Positions 8,720-19,967 of a stretch of DNA of 64,000 bases are shown here, piece by piece. The number at the start of each line of letters is the position of its first letter. Within the stretch, counting starts at the first letter, position 1. The notes under the pieces were generated by a model. The model was not told the origin of the DNA and made no database searches. It was given only the letters and a program-made list of their open reading frames with translations. The translations under genes were made by a program, and so were the position numbers. Source of the DNA: Gammaproteobacteria bacterium 42_54_T18 (GTDB lineage Bacteria; Pseudomonadota; Gammaproteobacteria; Pseudomonadales; Ketobacteraceae); contig MAAL01000127.1 in NCBI GenBank assembly GCA_002163245.1, positions 1 through 64,000 on the forward strand. The letters run 5' to 3'.

Positions 8720-9481
8720 ATGATTATCGTAAAACTAACTCTTGTCCCTCTTATCATCCTTGGGCTTAGTCTTGCAGGAAAGCGATGGGGGAGTTTTGTA
8801 AGCGGCATATTATCCGGGCTCCCCGTTATTGCAGGTCCCATAACTTTATTTTTAGCGCTAGAACAAGGTCACGATTTTGCCACTGCCTCCGCAAACTCAA
8901 CATTGCTTGGGATTTTTGCGCTCTCTAGTTTTTGCTTTATCTATGGCTTATGCGCCAGAAGATATGGCTGGCTCACATCGTTAACTATTGGCTGGATATG
9001 CTATTTCATCATTGCAACCTTAATATCCCACCTGTCCCTCCCCCCGCAATTATCAATGCTTTTGGTGGCCTTATTTATCGCGCTACTTCTAAAATTAACG
9101 CCTACTATCACTCATAACACAATTACGATATCTATCACTAAAAATGAGCTCATTGTACGCATGCTCGCAGCAATGTTATTAGTAATGGTGATCACCACAT
9201 TCGCAAATATATTGGGGCCAACATTTAGCGGTATATTTGCAGCCTTCCCTGTAGCAGCATCAGTGCTTGCTGTTTTCACCCATTCCACTCATTCAGGGAT
9301 ACAGGCAGCGCTCCTTCTTAGAGGTGTTACTATCGGCCTCCTAAGCCTTTCCTCTTTTTATTGCAGCTTAATCTTGCTCACAAATACTCTAGGATTTTAC
9401 AGCGCGTTCCTCGCCTCTCTAATATTGGTTCTTTGCCTACAATTATTTATGTATCGTATTCTGATCGAAAGAAAAATATAG
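8720..9481 (+). CDS. Polytopic membrane protein with internal duplication
   Basis: 253 aa, almost entirely hydrophobic, about eight predicted membrane helices, with no signal peptide. The two halves look related: GSFVSGILSGLPVIAGPI near residue 24 corresponds to GPTFSGIFAAFPVAASVL near residue 165, and LLGIFALSSFCF corresponds to TIGLLSLSSFYC. Such a duplication with a conserved SG-[IF]-x-[GA]-x-P motif is typical of small inverted-repeat transporters. I do not recognise a named family with certainty. The start at ATG 8720 lacks a clear ribosome site. It is 144 bp after the kinase and convergent with fadH. Confidence 0.75.
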   Translation: MIIVKLTLVPLIILGLSLAGKRWGSFVSGILSGLPVIAGPITLFLALEQGHDFATASANSTLLGIFALSSFCFIYGLCARRYGWLTSLTIGWICYFIIATLISHLSLPPQLSMLLVALFIALLLKLTPTITHNTITISITKNELIVRMLAAMLLVMVITTFANILGPTFSGIFAAFPVAASVLAVFTHSTHSGIQAALLLRGVTIGLLSLSSFYCSLILLTNTLGFYSAFLASLILVLCLQLFMYRILIERKI

Positions 9482-9521
9482 CTTCACTAAACCCCTTATA
9501 AATAAGGGATTTGGTGAAGCT
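9480..9521. terminator. Interrupted inverted repeat between convergent genes
   Basis: AGCTTCAC (9480-9487) pairs with GTGAAGCT (9514-9521), and CCCTTAT (9493-9499) with ATAAGGG (9502-9508). It overlaps the stop codon of the membrane protein gene. There is no T-run, so efficiency as an intrinsic terminator is doubtful. Confidence 0.5.
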
Positions 9522-9545
9522 ACCCTATCAATAAAATTAACGCCT

Positions 9546-11968
<2,423 letters not shown>

Positions 11969-12817
11969 ATGCTATCCATTGTCGCCAATAAGCTAAAGAA
12001 AAACACATTCCGAAAGTCCGAGGCTAAAGTTGCCGAAACAATACTTAACGACCCCGAAAGTGCGATAAAGAGCAGTATTGCTAACCTAGCAAAAGCCGCC
12101 AATGTCAGTGAACCTACGGTAAACCGCTTCTGCACAAACCTAGGTTGCAAGGGGTTCCCCGACTTCAAATTACAACTTGCGCAGAGCCTTGCCAGCGGCA
12201 CTCCCTATGTAGGAACTAATGTCACACTTGAGGACAACACCGAAGAATTTACCAACAAGATCTTTGATGCAGCAGCAGCGACCATTACTAGAACCCGTAA
12301 AAATATGGACCTGCCCATTCTAGAGCAAGCTATTGATACGTTAGCACAGGCGAAGAAAATTGAAATATATGGCTTAGGCGCTTCGGGATCAGTCGCTCAA
12401 GATGCCCAACATAAATTCTTTCGCCTCAATATCCCAGTTATTGCTCACATAGACGAACTAATACAACGCATGTCTGCTGCAGCCACTCAAATTGGGGATG
12501 TTGTTATTCTCATATCCAATACTGGACGAACCATATCTATCGTCAAAACTGCTGAGATTGCACATCAAACCGGGGCAACCGTTATCGGAATAACCACACC
12601 TGACAGCCCCCTCGCTAAACATTGTCACCTACTTCTCGCGATAGAGACCGAGGACGACACGGATATGTACACACCAACAACCTCGCGCTTAGCACACCTT
12701 GTTTTAATTGACGTGCTTGCCACAGGAGTCGCCATTAAACGCGGCCCTAGATTTGCAGTGCATTTACAAAAAATCAAATCGAGTCTCACTCAAACACGCT
12801 ATCCCAAAGCACCTTAA
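11969..12817 (+). CDS. hexR: RpiR-family regulator HexR
   Basis: 282 aa. The N-terminal RpiR-type helix-turn-helix (about 1-77) shows the LAKAANVSEPTVNRFCTNLGCKG-type recognition segment; the C-terminal SIS domain (about 120-260) shows EIYGLGASGSVAQDAQHKF and VVILISNTGRT, the sugar-phosphate binding loops. HexR of gamma-proteobacteria represses central carbon genes and is released by 2-keto-3-deoxy-6-phosphogluconate. The direct neighbours gap and pyk are classical HexR targets, and two palindromes lie before gap. Ribosome site AAGG is 7-10 bp before ATG. Identity as HexR rather than another RpiR member rests on sequence plus this context. Confidence 0.9.
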   Translation: MLSIVANKLKKNTFRKSEAKVAETILNDPESAIKSSIANLAKAANVSEPTVNRFCTNLGCKGFPDFKLQLAQSLASGTPYVGTNVTLEDNTEEFTNKIFDAAAATITRTRKNMDLPILEQAIDTLAQAKKIEIYGLGASGSVAQDAQHKFFRLNIPVIAHIDELIQRMSAAATQIGDVVILISNTGRTISIVKTAEIAHQTGATVIGITTPDSPLAKHCHLLLAIETEDDTDMYTPTTSRLAHLVLIDVLATGVAIKRGPRFAVHLQKIKSSLTQTRYPKAP

Positions 12818-12848
12818 AACAACATAGCCTTCAACATGCCCATTTAAA

Positions 12849-12863
12849 TGTAACAATATTACA
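12849..12863. promoter_or_regulatory. Candidate HexR operator 1
   Basis: TGTAACAATATTACA, a 15-bp site with perfect TGTAA/TTACA arms, differs at one base from the TGTAATWWWATTACA consensus I recall for gammaproteobacterial HexR. It lies 91 bp before the gap start, directly after hexR. Confidence 0.6.
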
Positions 12864-12882
12864 AGAAAATAAGAAAACCCCC

Positions 12883-12920
12883 TTGCAAAACCCCGGTTTG
12901 GTTGTAATATTACCACCAAA
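12883..12920 (+). promoter_or_regulatory. gap promoter with overlapping palindrome
   Basis: TTGCAA (12883-12888) and TAATAT (12905-12910), 16 bp apart, make a plausible sigma-70 promoter. The -10 is inside a 24-bp inverted repeat, 12897-12920 (TTTGGTTGTAAT / ATTACCACCAAA, one mismatch), whose centre resembles a HexR half-site pair without spacer. A repressor bound here would block the promoter. Confidence 0.5.
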
Positions 12921-12953
12921 TTAGAAGGTATCATTGTTTTTGAGGTTTTTGGC

Positions 12954-14000
12954 ATGGCGATTAGAATAGCAATTAATGGGTACGGCAGGATTGGACGTAA
13001 CGTATTACGGGCGCTGTACGAGAATAACTACCGAGAGCAGATAGAGATTATTGCCATTAATGACCTGGGAGACGCCAACACCAATGCCCACCTAACACAG
13101 TACGACACGGTACATGGCACTTTTGCTCACGCAGTTAAAGTCGAAAACAACAAGCTTATTGTCAACAATGACAAGATTGTGATCTGCAATGAACGCAACC
13201 CAGGGAATTTGCCTTGGGCTACATTAGGTATCGATGTGGTTCTTGAGTGCACCGGCTTATTCACTGATGGCGAAAAAGCACAAGCTCACATCAAAGCAGG
13301 GGCTAAAAAAGTCATTATATCCGCACCCGCGAGCAACGTTGATGCAACCATTGTTTACGGTGTGAACGATCACATTCTTACTAACAAACACAATATTATT
13401 TCCAACGCATCTTGCACAACCAATTGCCTTGCCCCGCTTGCCAAAATCATTAACGATACGATTGGTATTGAAAGCGGCTTAATGACAACAATACACTCCT
13501 TCACCAACGATCAAGCGTTATCTGACGCTTATCATACTGATTTACGCAGGGCTCGTGCTGCAACACATTCAATGATTCCCACTAAAACCGGTGCAGCAAG
13601 CGCTGTTGGGTTAGTACTACCTGAAATAGCAGGGCTCTTAGATGGCCTGGCTGTTCGAGTCCCGACCATCAATGTTTCACTGGTAGACTTATCCTTTATT
13701 GCCAACAAAGAAACCACTGTTAACGAGCTCAACAACATTATCAAGAACGCAGCTCTTGCAGATAACAAAGGTGTTATTCAAGTTAATGAAGCACCTTTGG
13801 TATCTGTTGACTTTAATCACAACCCAGCAAGCTGTGTATTTGATGCAACACAAACCCGCGTTACTGGACGCATGGTTAAAGTACTTGCTTGGTACGACAA
13901 CGAATGGGGGTTTTCAAATCGAATGCTCGATAATACACTTCAGCTTATGTTACGGGAGTGTAATATCGAGCATAATGAAAATATTGCGCATGTTGCTTAA
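12954..14000 (+). CDS. gap: Glyceraldehyde-3-phosphate dehydrogenase, type I
   Basis: 348 aa. Converts glyceraldehyde-3-phosphate and NAD+ to 1,3-bisphosphoglycerate, or the reverse in gluconeogenesis. The N-terminal Rossmann motif [10 protein letters not shown] is followed by an acidic residue D37 in AINDLGD, pointing to NAD preference. The catalytic motif [12 protein letters not shown] contains nucleophile C154. The C-terminal [12 protein letters not shown] motif is present. The sequence style ([23 protein letters not shown]) is that of pseudomonad-type Gap rather than of erythrose-4-phosphate dehydrogenase. GAGG ribosome site. It is likely co-regulated with pyk by HexR. Confidence 0.96.
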   Translation: MAIRIAINGYGRIGRNVLRALYENNYREQIEIIAINDLGDANTNAHLTQYDTVHGTFAHAVKVENNKLIVNNDKIVICNERNPGNLPWATLGIDVVLECTGLFTDGEKAQAHIKAGAKKVIISAPASNVDATIVYGVNDHILTNKHNIISNASCTTNCLAPLAKIINDTIGIESGLMTTIHSFTNDQALSDAYHTDLRRARAATHSMIPTKTGAASAVGLVLPEIAGLLDGLAVRVPTINVSLVDLSFIANKETTVNELNNIIKNAALADNKGVIQVNEAPLVSVDFNHNPASCVFDATQTRVTGRMVKVLAWYDNEWGFSNRMLDNTLQLMLRECNIEHNENIAHVA

Positions 14001-14080
14001 CACCATCACGTAACATGATCGACGTAACCATATTCCAACACCGTCAAATCAAACTATCTGCCTAAGAAAATAGAGAGCGC

Positions 14081-15526
14081 ATGCAAACAACGACACGAAG
14101 AACAAAAATTGTTGCAACACTTGGCCCTGCCACAGATTCCATAGAACAACTAGAGGCCTTATTGCTGGCCGGTGCTAATGTTGTTCGACTTAACTTTTCC
14201 CATGGGTCAGCGGCAGATCACCGTCAACGTGCAACTAACGTTAGAGATCTATCAAAAAAACACGGTCTTAACATTGCAATATTGGCTGACCTGCAAGGCC
14301 CAAAAATTCGTATTGGACGATTTAAAGAAGGCTGCGCTACATTAAAAGCCGGCGAGGCTTTTACTCTTGATGCTGATTTAGATACAACAAAAGGTGACCA
14401 ATCCATTGTTGGTATCGACTACAAACAATTACCCAGCGACTGTCGCCCCAATGACCTGTTAATGCTCGACGATGGACGTCTATCGTTGCGTGTGAATAAT
14501 GTTGAAGGTAGCCGCATCCATTGCACAGTTGAAGATGGCGGCATCCTAAAAAACAACAAAGGCATCAACCGCCAAGGCGGAGGACTTTCAGCACCAGCAT
14601 TAACTGAAAAAGACATTAAAGACATTGCTATTGCTGCAGAACTGGATGTTGATTACGTAGCGGTATCTTTTCCAAAAACTGCCGCCGATATTCAGCAAGC
14701 AAGAGGTTTGCTTGAGGGCAACCACTCCAATGCTCGCATCATCGCAAAAATTGAACGTGCCGAGGCTGCATTAGATAGAGACAACCTAGACGCTATTATC
14801 AACGCATCCGATGCAGTCATGGTAGCTCGCGGTGATCTCGGTGTTGAAATCGGTGATGCTGAACTGGTAGGCGTGCAAAAACACATGATAACCCGCGCTC
14901 GTCAACTCGATAAATTAGTTATCGTAGCCACTCAAATGATGGAGTCGATGATTGAGAATCCCATCCCCACTCGTGCTGAAGTGTTTGATGTAGCTAACGC
15001 CGTTCTTGATGGCGCCGACGCTGTTATGTTGTCCGCAGAAACTGCTGCTGGGGAGCACCCCATTGAAGCAGTGGAAGCGATGGATAGAGTTTGTTTAGGT
15101 GCAGAAAAAAGCCCCGACATTCAACGCTCATCACACCGCATGGATGGCATATTTGAAAAAACTGATGAATCCATCGCAATGGCAACGATGTATACCGCTA
15201 ACCACCTGCAAGGAGTAAAGGCAATCATTTGCCTTAGTGAGTCTGGAGAAACCCCTTTACTAATGTCTCGTATCAGTTCAGGTTTACCCATCATTTCACT
15301 CACTCGCCATGAAAAAACCAAACGTAGAATGGCGCTCTTTCGAGGCGTAACATCCTATATTTATGACCCAACCAGCGCCCCCTATGAATACGTCAATGAA
15401 CAAGCCATCGACCTATTAAAAGAAAAGGGGCATTTGCAAAAAGATGACCTCGTGATTTTAACAAAAGGCGCCCGACTAGGTGTGCACGGATCAACCAATG
15501 CTATGTTGATACTCAAGGCCACATAA
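14081..15526 (+). CDS. pykA: Pyruvate kinase
   Basis: 481 aa, the last glycolytic step (phosphoenolpyruvate + ADP to pyruvate + ATP). Seen: RRTKIVATLGPA start, NFSHGSAADHR, ILADLQGPKIRIG, the metal/substrate region VAVSFPKTAADI, IIAKIERAEA, and MVARGDLGVEIG. Length and sequence match the PykA (type II, AMP/sugar-phosphate-activated) group better than PykF. It lies 80 bp after gap in the same direction, making hexR-gap-pyk a glycolysis/Entner-Doudoroff regulatory cluster. A strong bidirectional terminator follows. Confidence 0.96.
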   Translation: MQTTTRRTKIVATLGPATDSIEQLEALLLAGANVVRLNFSHGSAADHRQRATNVRDLSKKHGLNIAILADLQGPKIRIGRFKEGCATLKAGEAFTLDADLDTTKGDQSIVGIDYKQLPSDCRPNDLLMLDDGRLSLRVNNVEGSRIHCTVEDGGILKNNKGINRQGGGLSAPALTEKDIKDIAIAAELDVDYVAVSFPKTAADIQQARGLLEGNHSNARIIAKIERAEAALDRDNLDAIINASDAVMVARGDLGVEIGDAELVGVQKHMITRARQLDKLVIVATQMMESMIENPIPTRAEVFDVANAVLDGADAVMLSAETAAGEHPIEAVEAMDRVCLGAEKSPDIQRSSHRMDGIFEKTDESIAMATMYTANHLQGVKAIICLSESGETPLLMSRISSGLPIISLTRHEKTKRRMALFRGVTSYIYDPTSAPYEYVNEQAIDLLKEKGHLQKDDLVILTKGARLGVHGSTNAMLILKAT

Positions 15527-15536
15527 CGCCAAACAT

Positions 15537-15566
15537 AAAAAAGGGACGCCATGGCGTCCCTTTTTT
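15537..15566. terminator. Bidirectional terminator between pyk and thiolase
   Basis: Perfect palindrome: AAAAAA (15537-15542), GGGACGCCA paired with TGGCGTCCC (15543-15560), TTTTTT (15561-15566). It ends both converging genes. Confidence 0.95.
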
Positions 15567-15582
15567 AACGAGCTTTTAAAAC

Positions 15583-16863
15583 TTACTTCTCAATAATAGC
15601 CGTTACACCTTGTCCACCCGCAGCACAAATAGAGATCAGACCACGACCAGATCCCTTTTCATTAATCAGCTTCGCAAGTGTATGGATGATTCGACCACCG
15701 GTTGCACCAAACGGATGTCCAGCAGCGAGAGAGCTACCTTTTATGTTCAGCTTGCTACGATCAATGCTTCCTAGCGCTTCATCGCGACCTAACTTTTCTT
15801 TACAGAACGTTTCGTCTTCCAACGCTTTCAACGTATATAAAACCTGTGCAGCAAATGCTTCATGAATTTCATAAAAATCAAAATCTTGCAATTTAATACC
15901 TGCTCGATCAATCAACTTAGGAATCGCGTAAGCAGGCGCGATCAACAAACCTTCTTTCTTGCCAACAAAATCAACAGCAGCAGTTTCACAGAAAGTAAGG
16001 TAGGCCAACACTGGCAAATTACGCTCTTTTGCCCACTCTTCTGTCGCTAACAATACACAAGAAGCTCCATCCGTTAATGGCGTGCTGTTTGCCGCAGTCA
16101 TTGTGCCATTTTCACGATCAAAACAAGGCTTCAATGTACTCAACTTCTCAATCGTAGTATCACCACGCAAATTGTTATCACGCTCCACACCATTAAATGG
16201 CGTGATCATATCGTCAAAGAAGCCTTCTTCGTAGGCTTTAGCCATATTAGTGTGGCTGTTATAAGCAAGCTGATCTTGATCTGCACGAGCGATGTCCCAC
16301 TCTTTAGCCGTTAATTCACAATGCTCGCCCATGGACAAACCAGTACGAGGCTCACCATTAGCAGGCACAAGAGGCAACAAGTGCTTAGGGCGAAAACGAG
16401 ATGCTACCTTTAAACGATCCTGAGTTGTTTTTGCACGATTCAAATCAAGTAGAATGCTGCGCAAACCTTCACTTATCCCGATAGGCGCGTCACTGGTTGT
16501 ATCTACGCCGCCAGCAATACCTGAATCTATTTGGCCTAGTGCAATTTTATTAGCAACCAAAATAGCAGCCTCAAGCCCAGTACCACAGGCCTGCTGAATA
16601 TCATAACAAGGGGTCTCTGGTGCCAAGGTTGTATCCAATACAGTCTCACGCACAAGGTTAAAGTCACGAGAATGCTTCATTACAGCACCTGCAACAACTT
16701 CCCCTAGCTTTTCACCGCTTAAGTTATAACGCTCGATAAGACCATTAAGCGCAGCGCCCAACATTTGTTGGTTACTCGCATCGGAATACACAGTGTTAGA
16801 ACGAGCAAATGGAATACGGTTACCGCCAATAATGGCAACTCTTCTTACTGTATCGGCTTTCAT
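15583..16863 (-). CDS. Acetyl-CoA C-acyltransferase, FadI-type thiolase
   Basis: 426 aa from ATG 16863, preceded by AGGAAG with 7-bp spacing (an upstream start six codons earlier lacks one). Thiolase catalysing thiolytic cleavage of 3-ketoacyl-CoA or the reverse condensation. Catalytic residues visible: nucleophile C93 in QQACGTG, H383 in AAGHPFGATGG, C413 in SICAAGGQG. The HEAFA motif at 334-338 is that of FadI/HADHB-type thiolases. It is divergent from the HMwFabG gene, with the MaoC hydratase and an AraC regulator close by. The set resembles mycobacterial fadA2-fabG4-htdX, so this is more likely a specialised 3-ketoacyl-CoA module than the main fadBA complex. Confidence 0.92.
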   Translation of the reverse strand: MKADTVRRVAIIGGNRIPFARSNTVYSDASNQQMLGAALNGLIERYNLSGEKLGEVVAGAVMKHSRDFNLVRETVLDTTLAPETPCYDIQQACGTGLEAAILVANKIALGQIDSGIAGGVDTTSDAPIGISEGLRSILLDLNRAKTTQDRLKVASRFRPKHLLPLVPANGEPRTGLSMGEHCELTAKEWDIARADQDQLAYNSHTNMAKAYEEGFFDDMITPFNGVERDNNLRGDTTIEKLSTLKPCFDRENGTMTAANSTPLTDGASCVLLATEEWAKERNLPVLAYLTFCETAAVDFVGKKEGLLIAPAYAIPKLIDRAGIKLQDFDFYEIHEAFAAQVLYTLKALEDETFCKEKLGRDEALGSIDRSKLNIKGSSLAAGHPFGATGGRIIHTLAKLINEKGSGRGLISICAAGGQGVTAIIEK

Positions 16864-16947
16864 GGCATTACTTCCTATCAAATTAGGTGATTACTTTTAG
16901 ACGAGAACACAATCAGCGCCTAGTCTAATGATTGATACTCAACTTAC

Positions 16948-16987
16948 ATTGACCTCACCGCCAAGCACAAACTTATGCTGGGTCAAT
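16948..16987. promoter_or_regulatory. Inverted repeat in thiolase/HMwFabG divergent promoter
   Basis: ATTGACC (16948-16954) is repeated inverted as GGTCAAT (16981-16987), 26 bp apart, inside the roughly 300-bp divergent spacer. It may be a binding site for the adjacent AraC regulator, or chance; TTGACC would also serve as a -35 element. Confidence 0.3.
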
Positions 16988-17161
16988 TCCAAAATCTGTG
17001 CGAGTCCTTTAAGATACCCCCAACCCATTGGGTTAGGATCAAACCTCGGCTATGTTGCACAACAGGCGCAACCATAGCATTAATGGCAGCACAAAGGCCA
17101 CTCTACTGCATTGTTCGCAGTAGATGCCGTCAATTACCCATCTCGATAAAGGAATTACACT

Positions 17162-18583
17162 ATGGCTGATATTTACCAGTCTTTGCTTTCATCTCCAATT
17201 GGCAGACAACTTCTGACCGCAGTAAGCTTACCCGTACCGGTAGAATTAGACCGTCATTGCCAATCACAACCTTCTTTTATTACCGGTAATGTTCTTATCG
17301 GTGGCGCAGCCAATGGGCGTTTGACCGATGTTATCAGTAAATCACTAGCCGCTAGCAACGCTCACGTACAAGTCAGCCAAGAATCTCCCAGCAAAGATGC
17401 TTTCGATAAAGCAGCTGACAAAGCTGAGTTAAAATTAACCATCATTGACCCGAATGCGGAAGCCGCTAAATTCAAAGGGCTAGTATTTGATGCAACTGGC
17501 ATCGAAAACAGCACGCAGTTACGCTCGTTATATGATTTTTTCCACCCCGTCATGAAAAAAATGCAAAGTAGTGGCCGTATTGTTGTACTTGGGCTTCCAC
17601 CTGAATCTTGCAAAGAACCTGCGCAACAGATTGCTCAGCGCGCCCTAGAAGGTTTCGTGCGTACTGTTGCTAAAGAAGTCGGCAAGAAAGGCGCTGTTGC
17701 ACAACTAGTCTACGTCACTAAAACGGCTGAAAAATTGGCTGAGTCTGCTATCCAGTTTTTCTTATCGCCTCGTACCGCATTTGTTGACGGCCAAGTGGTT
17801 CGCATCGGCAAAGGTAAGTTTGACGCTGCCGACTTTAACTGGAATCTACCACTAAAAGGCAAGGTTGCATTAGTCACCGGCTCATCTCGTGGTATCGGTG
17901 AAGCTATCGCTGAAACTTTGGCCCGTGACGGTGCAAAAGTTATTTGCTTGGATATTCCAGCAGCAGAAGCCGACCTTAAACGCGTAGCATCACACATTGA
18001 CGGTTGCATTCTTCCTCTGGACATCACTGACCCAGCAGCCCCTAAAACTATCGCTGAATTCTGTAAGAAAGAATTCGGAGGCTTGGATGTTATCGTTCAT
18101 AACGCTGGGGTTACTCGTGATAAAACCCTTGGCGGAATGCCTGATCACTTCTGGGATATGGTTATCGACATTAACCTTACTTCCGAAGAGAGAATCAATG
18201 CCGCATTGTTAGATGACGAAATCCTTAATGATGGCGGCAGAATTGTTTGTGTTTCTTCCATGAGCGGAGTAGCAGGTAACTTTGGTCAGTCCAACTATGC
18301 CACCTCTAAAGCAGGTGTTATAGGCATGGTTAACGCTATGGCTCCAGTTCTTGCTAAACGTAACATCACTATCAACGCTGTTGCTCCCGGCTTTATCGAG
18401 ACACAAATGACAGCAGCAATGCCAATGGCTCCTCGTGAAGTCGGCCGTCGCTTGAACTCGTTAAAGCAAGGTGGTCAGCCAGTTGATGTTGCTGAAGCGA
18501 TCGCATTTTTTGCAAGCCCTGCCTCTGCTGGTGCCAATGGTAATACCATTCGTGTATGTGGCCAGAACTTGATTGGTGCGTAA
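17162..18583 (+). CDS. fabG: High-molecular-weight FabG-type 3-oxoacyl reductase
   Basis: 473 aa, about twice a normal FabG. The N-terminal ~210 residues form a degenerate, flavodoxin-like domain (starts SPIGRQLLTAVSLPVPVELDR, with VLIGGAANGRL) as in HMwFabG enzymes such as mycobacterial FabG4. The C-terminal SDR domain carries TGSSRGIGEAIA, NNAG-equivalent HNAGVTRDKTL, and the catalytic set S366, Y379, K383 in SSMSGVAGNFGQSNYATSK. It reduces 3-oxoacyl-CoA or -ACP, with NADH rather than NADPH in studied HMwFabG proteins. Strong AAGGAA ribosome site. Neighbouring thiolase and MaoC hydratase provide the flanking steps of a beta-oxidation-like or reverse cycle. Confidence 0.93.
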   Translation: MADIYQSLLSSPIGRQLLTAVSLPVPVELDRHCQSQPSFITGNVLIGGAANGRLTDVISKSLAASNAHVQVSQESPSKDAFDKAADKAELKLTIIDPNAEAAKFKGLVFDATGIENSTQLRSLYDFFHPVMKKMQSSGRIVVLGLPPESCKEPAQQIAQRALEGFVRTVAKEVGKKGAVAQLVYVTKTAEKLAESAIQFFLSPRTAFVDGQVVRIGKGKFDAADFNWNLPLKGKVALVTGSSRGIGEAIAETLARDGAKVICLDIPAAEADLKRVASHIDGCILPLDITDPAAPKTIAEFCKKEFGGLDVIVHNAGVTRDKTLGGMPDHFWDMVIDINLTSEERINAALLDDEILNDGGRIVCVSSMSGVAGNFGQSNYATSKAGVIGMVNAMAPVLAKRNITINAVAPGFIETQMTAAMPMAPREVGRRLNSLKQGGQPVDVAEAIAFFASPASAGANGNTIRVCGQNLIGA

Positions 18584-18598
18584 GTATCAATTAATAGC

Positions 18599-18652
18599 CT
18601 AGATATAAAAAAGCCTCTGAACGCGTATGTTCAGAGGCTTTTTTATATCTAG
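18599..18652. terminator. Bidirectional terminator, 24-bp arms
   Basis: Arms 18599-18622 and 18629-18652 pair perfectly around the loop GCGTAT. The core GCCTCTGAAC is flanked by A6/T6 and then CTAGATAT, so it works for both the HMwFabG gene and the convergent AraC gene. Confidence 0.93.
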
Positions 18653-18675
18653 AATTTATATCTAATACGTCAACA

Positions 18676-19677
18676 TTAAAGCTGATTACGACTCTTACGG
18701 TACTCAACTGGCGTTTGCCCCACCCAACGCTTAAAAGCACGATAAAATGTACTCGGCTCAGAAAAGCCCGTTAAGTATACAATTTCATCAATCGACTCAT
18801 CTGTTTTTGCTAACAGTCGCTTGGCCAAGTTACAACGGTAATCTGCAAGCAACTGATTGAAGTTTGTATCCACATCCGTCAATCGAGTTCTCAGGCTACG
18901 AGGTTTAATATCCAAACGCTCCGCCACAGTTTCCAAATTAGCATGCCCCGACTCCAGCAGCTCACCAATCAAACGATTCACTTGAAAAATAAAATCCTGC
19001 TTTTCCAACTTCGCCACGTGCCGGCTAGCTAACTGCTCATGTAAATCCAACAACTCAGGTTCTGCATGAAGAGACGGGTGCTCTAAGATACTTTTATCAA
19101 AATAAATACGAATCTGCGGTGAATTAAAGTACACCGGGCATTTAAATATACGCAGGTACTCTTCATCATTTTCATCGCCGTCATAGGTAAAATGAATCTC
19201 TTTGGTGGTAAATGCACCTTCCGTAACATAGTTAAAAAAGGTGAGTACGCCAATGATGACACTTTCGGTAAGGTGGTTAATAGCATTGCGTGGCGTTGGA
19301 TCTACAAGGTACGTGCCACGTTCATCCTCTTCCAGTGAAGCTTGCACTACATCTGACAACAATCGTTGATAGTTCAACGACCGAATTAAGCCGTCTCCAA
19401 ACGTAGAGCTGCTCAAAAACAAATACTCTAACACCTGCCCTTTAAATACCGGAATGTGCTCTCCAAGGTGCAGACCAATGCGCGGGTCACCGGAAACCTC
19501 CTCTATGATTTGCCAGAACAAACGCTGAGCCGAATGAGGCGTGCGGAGCTCTTTATCCATCAGCTGCTGCTGATTCATACCAATACGCTGCAACACCTCT
19601 TCGGCATTAACCCCTAAAGAGTCCATTGCTTGATAAGCAAGCCGTATTAGTATTCCAGAATCCGTAAATTCACCCAT
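18676..19677 (-). CDS. AraC-family regulator (Arabinose_bd + HTH_18)
   Basis: 333 aa from the ATG at 19677; a TTG-started version would add seven residues. The N-terminal ~200 residues are the ligand domain of the OruR/PA-type AraC group, with the typical RLFWQIIEEVSGDPRIGLHLGE stretch. The C-terminal ~100 residues hold two helix-turn-helix motifs, ending FSEPSTFYRAFKRWVGQTPVEYR, the classic AraC signature. It lies between the HMwFabG and MaoC genes, so it most likely controls this lipid module in response to an acyl or related ligand (inference). Confidence 0.9.
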   Translation of the reverse strand: MGEFTDSGILIRLAYQAMDSLGVNAEEVLQRIGMNQQQLMDKELRTPHSAQRLFWQIIEEVSGDPRIGLHLGEHIPVFKGQVLEYLFLSSSTFGDGLIRSLNYQRLLSDVVQASLEEDERGTYLVDPTPRNAINHLTESVIIGVLTFFNYVTEGAFTTKEIHFTYDGDENDEEYLRIFKCPVYFNSPQIRIYFDKSILEHPSLHAEPELLDLHEQLASRHVAKLEKQDFIFQVNRLIGELLESGHANLETVAERLDIKPRSLRTRLTDVDTNFNQLLADYRCNLAKRLLAKTDESIDEIVYLTGFSEPSTFYRAFKRWVGQTPVEYRKSRNQL

Positions 19678-19967
19678 TGCTATTACTCGCGCCGCCAAAC
19701 TGTGACTAAACCGTAAAGAAACCTCAACAAAACAACACCATTAGTGACCTGTATCCGCTAACCTGTTGTTTTTCAGCTCCTTATACAAAAAGCTATAATA
19801 GTCATTGGTACTCAAGAACACAACTTTACTGAACAGCCTCTCAGCCCTGCCTCTAACAACACATTGACCATAACGCCTTTTATTGCCTATTTTCTGACAA
19901 TTGCAGCGTCAAGCCATTTGAGTATACTGCTAGACATGTCGTACATCCCAATCCAAGGAACAAGGCC

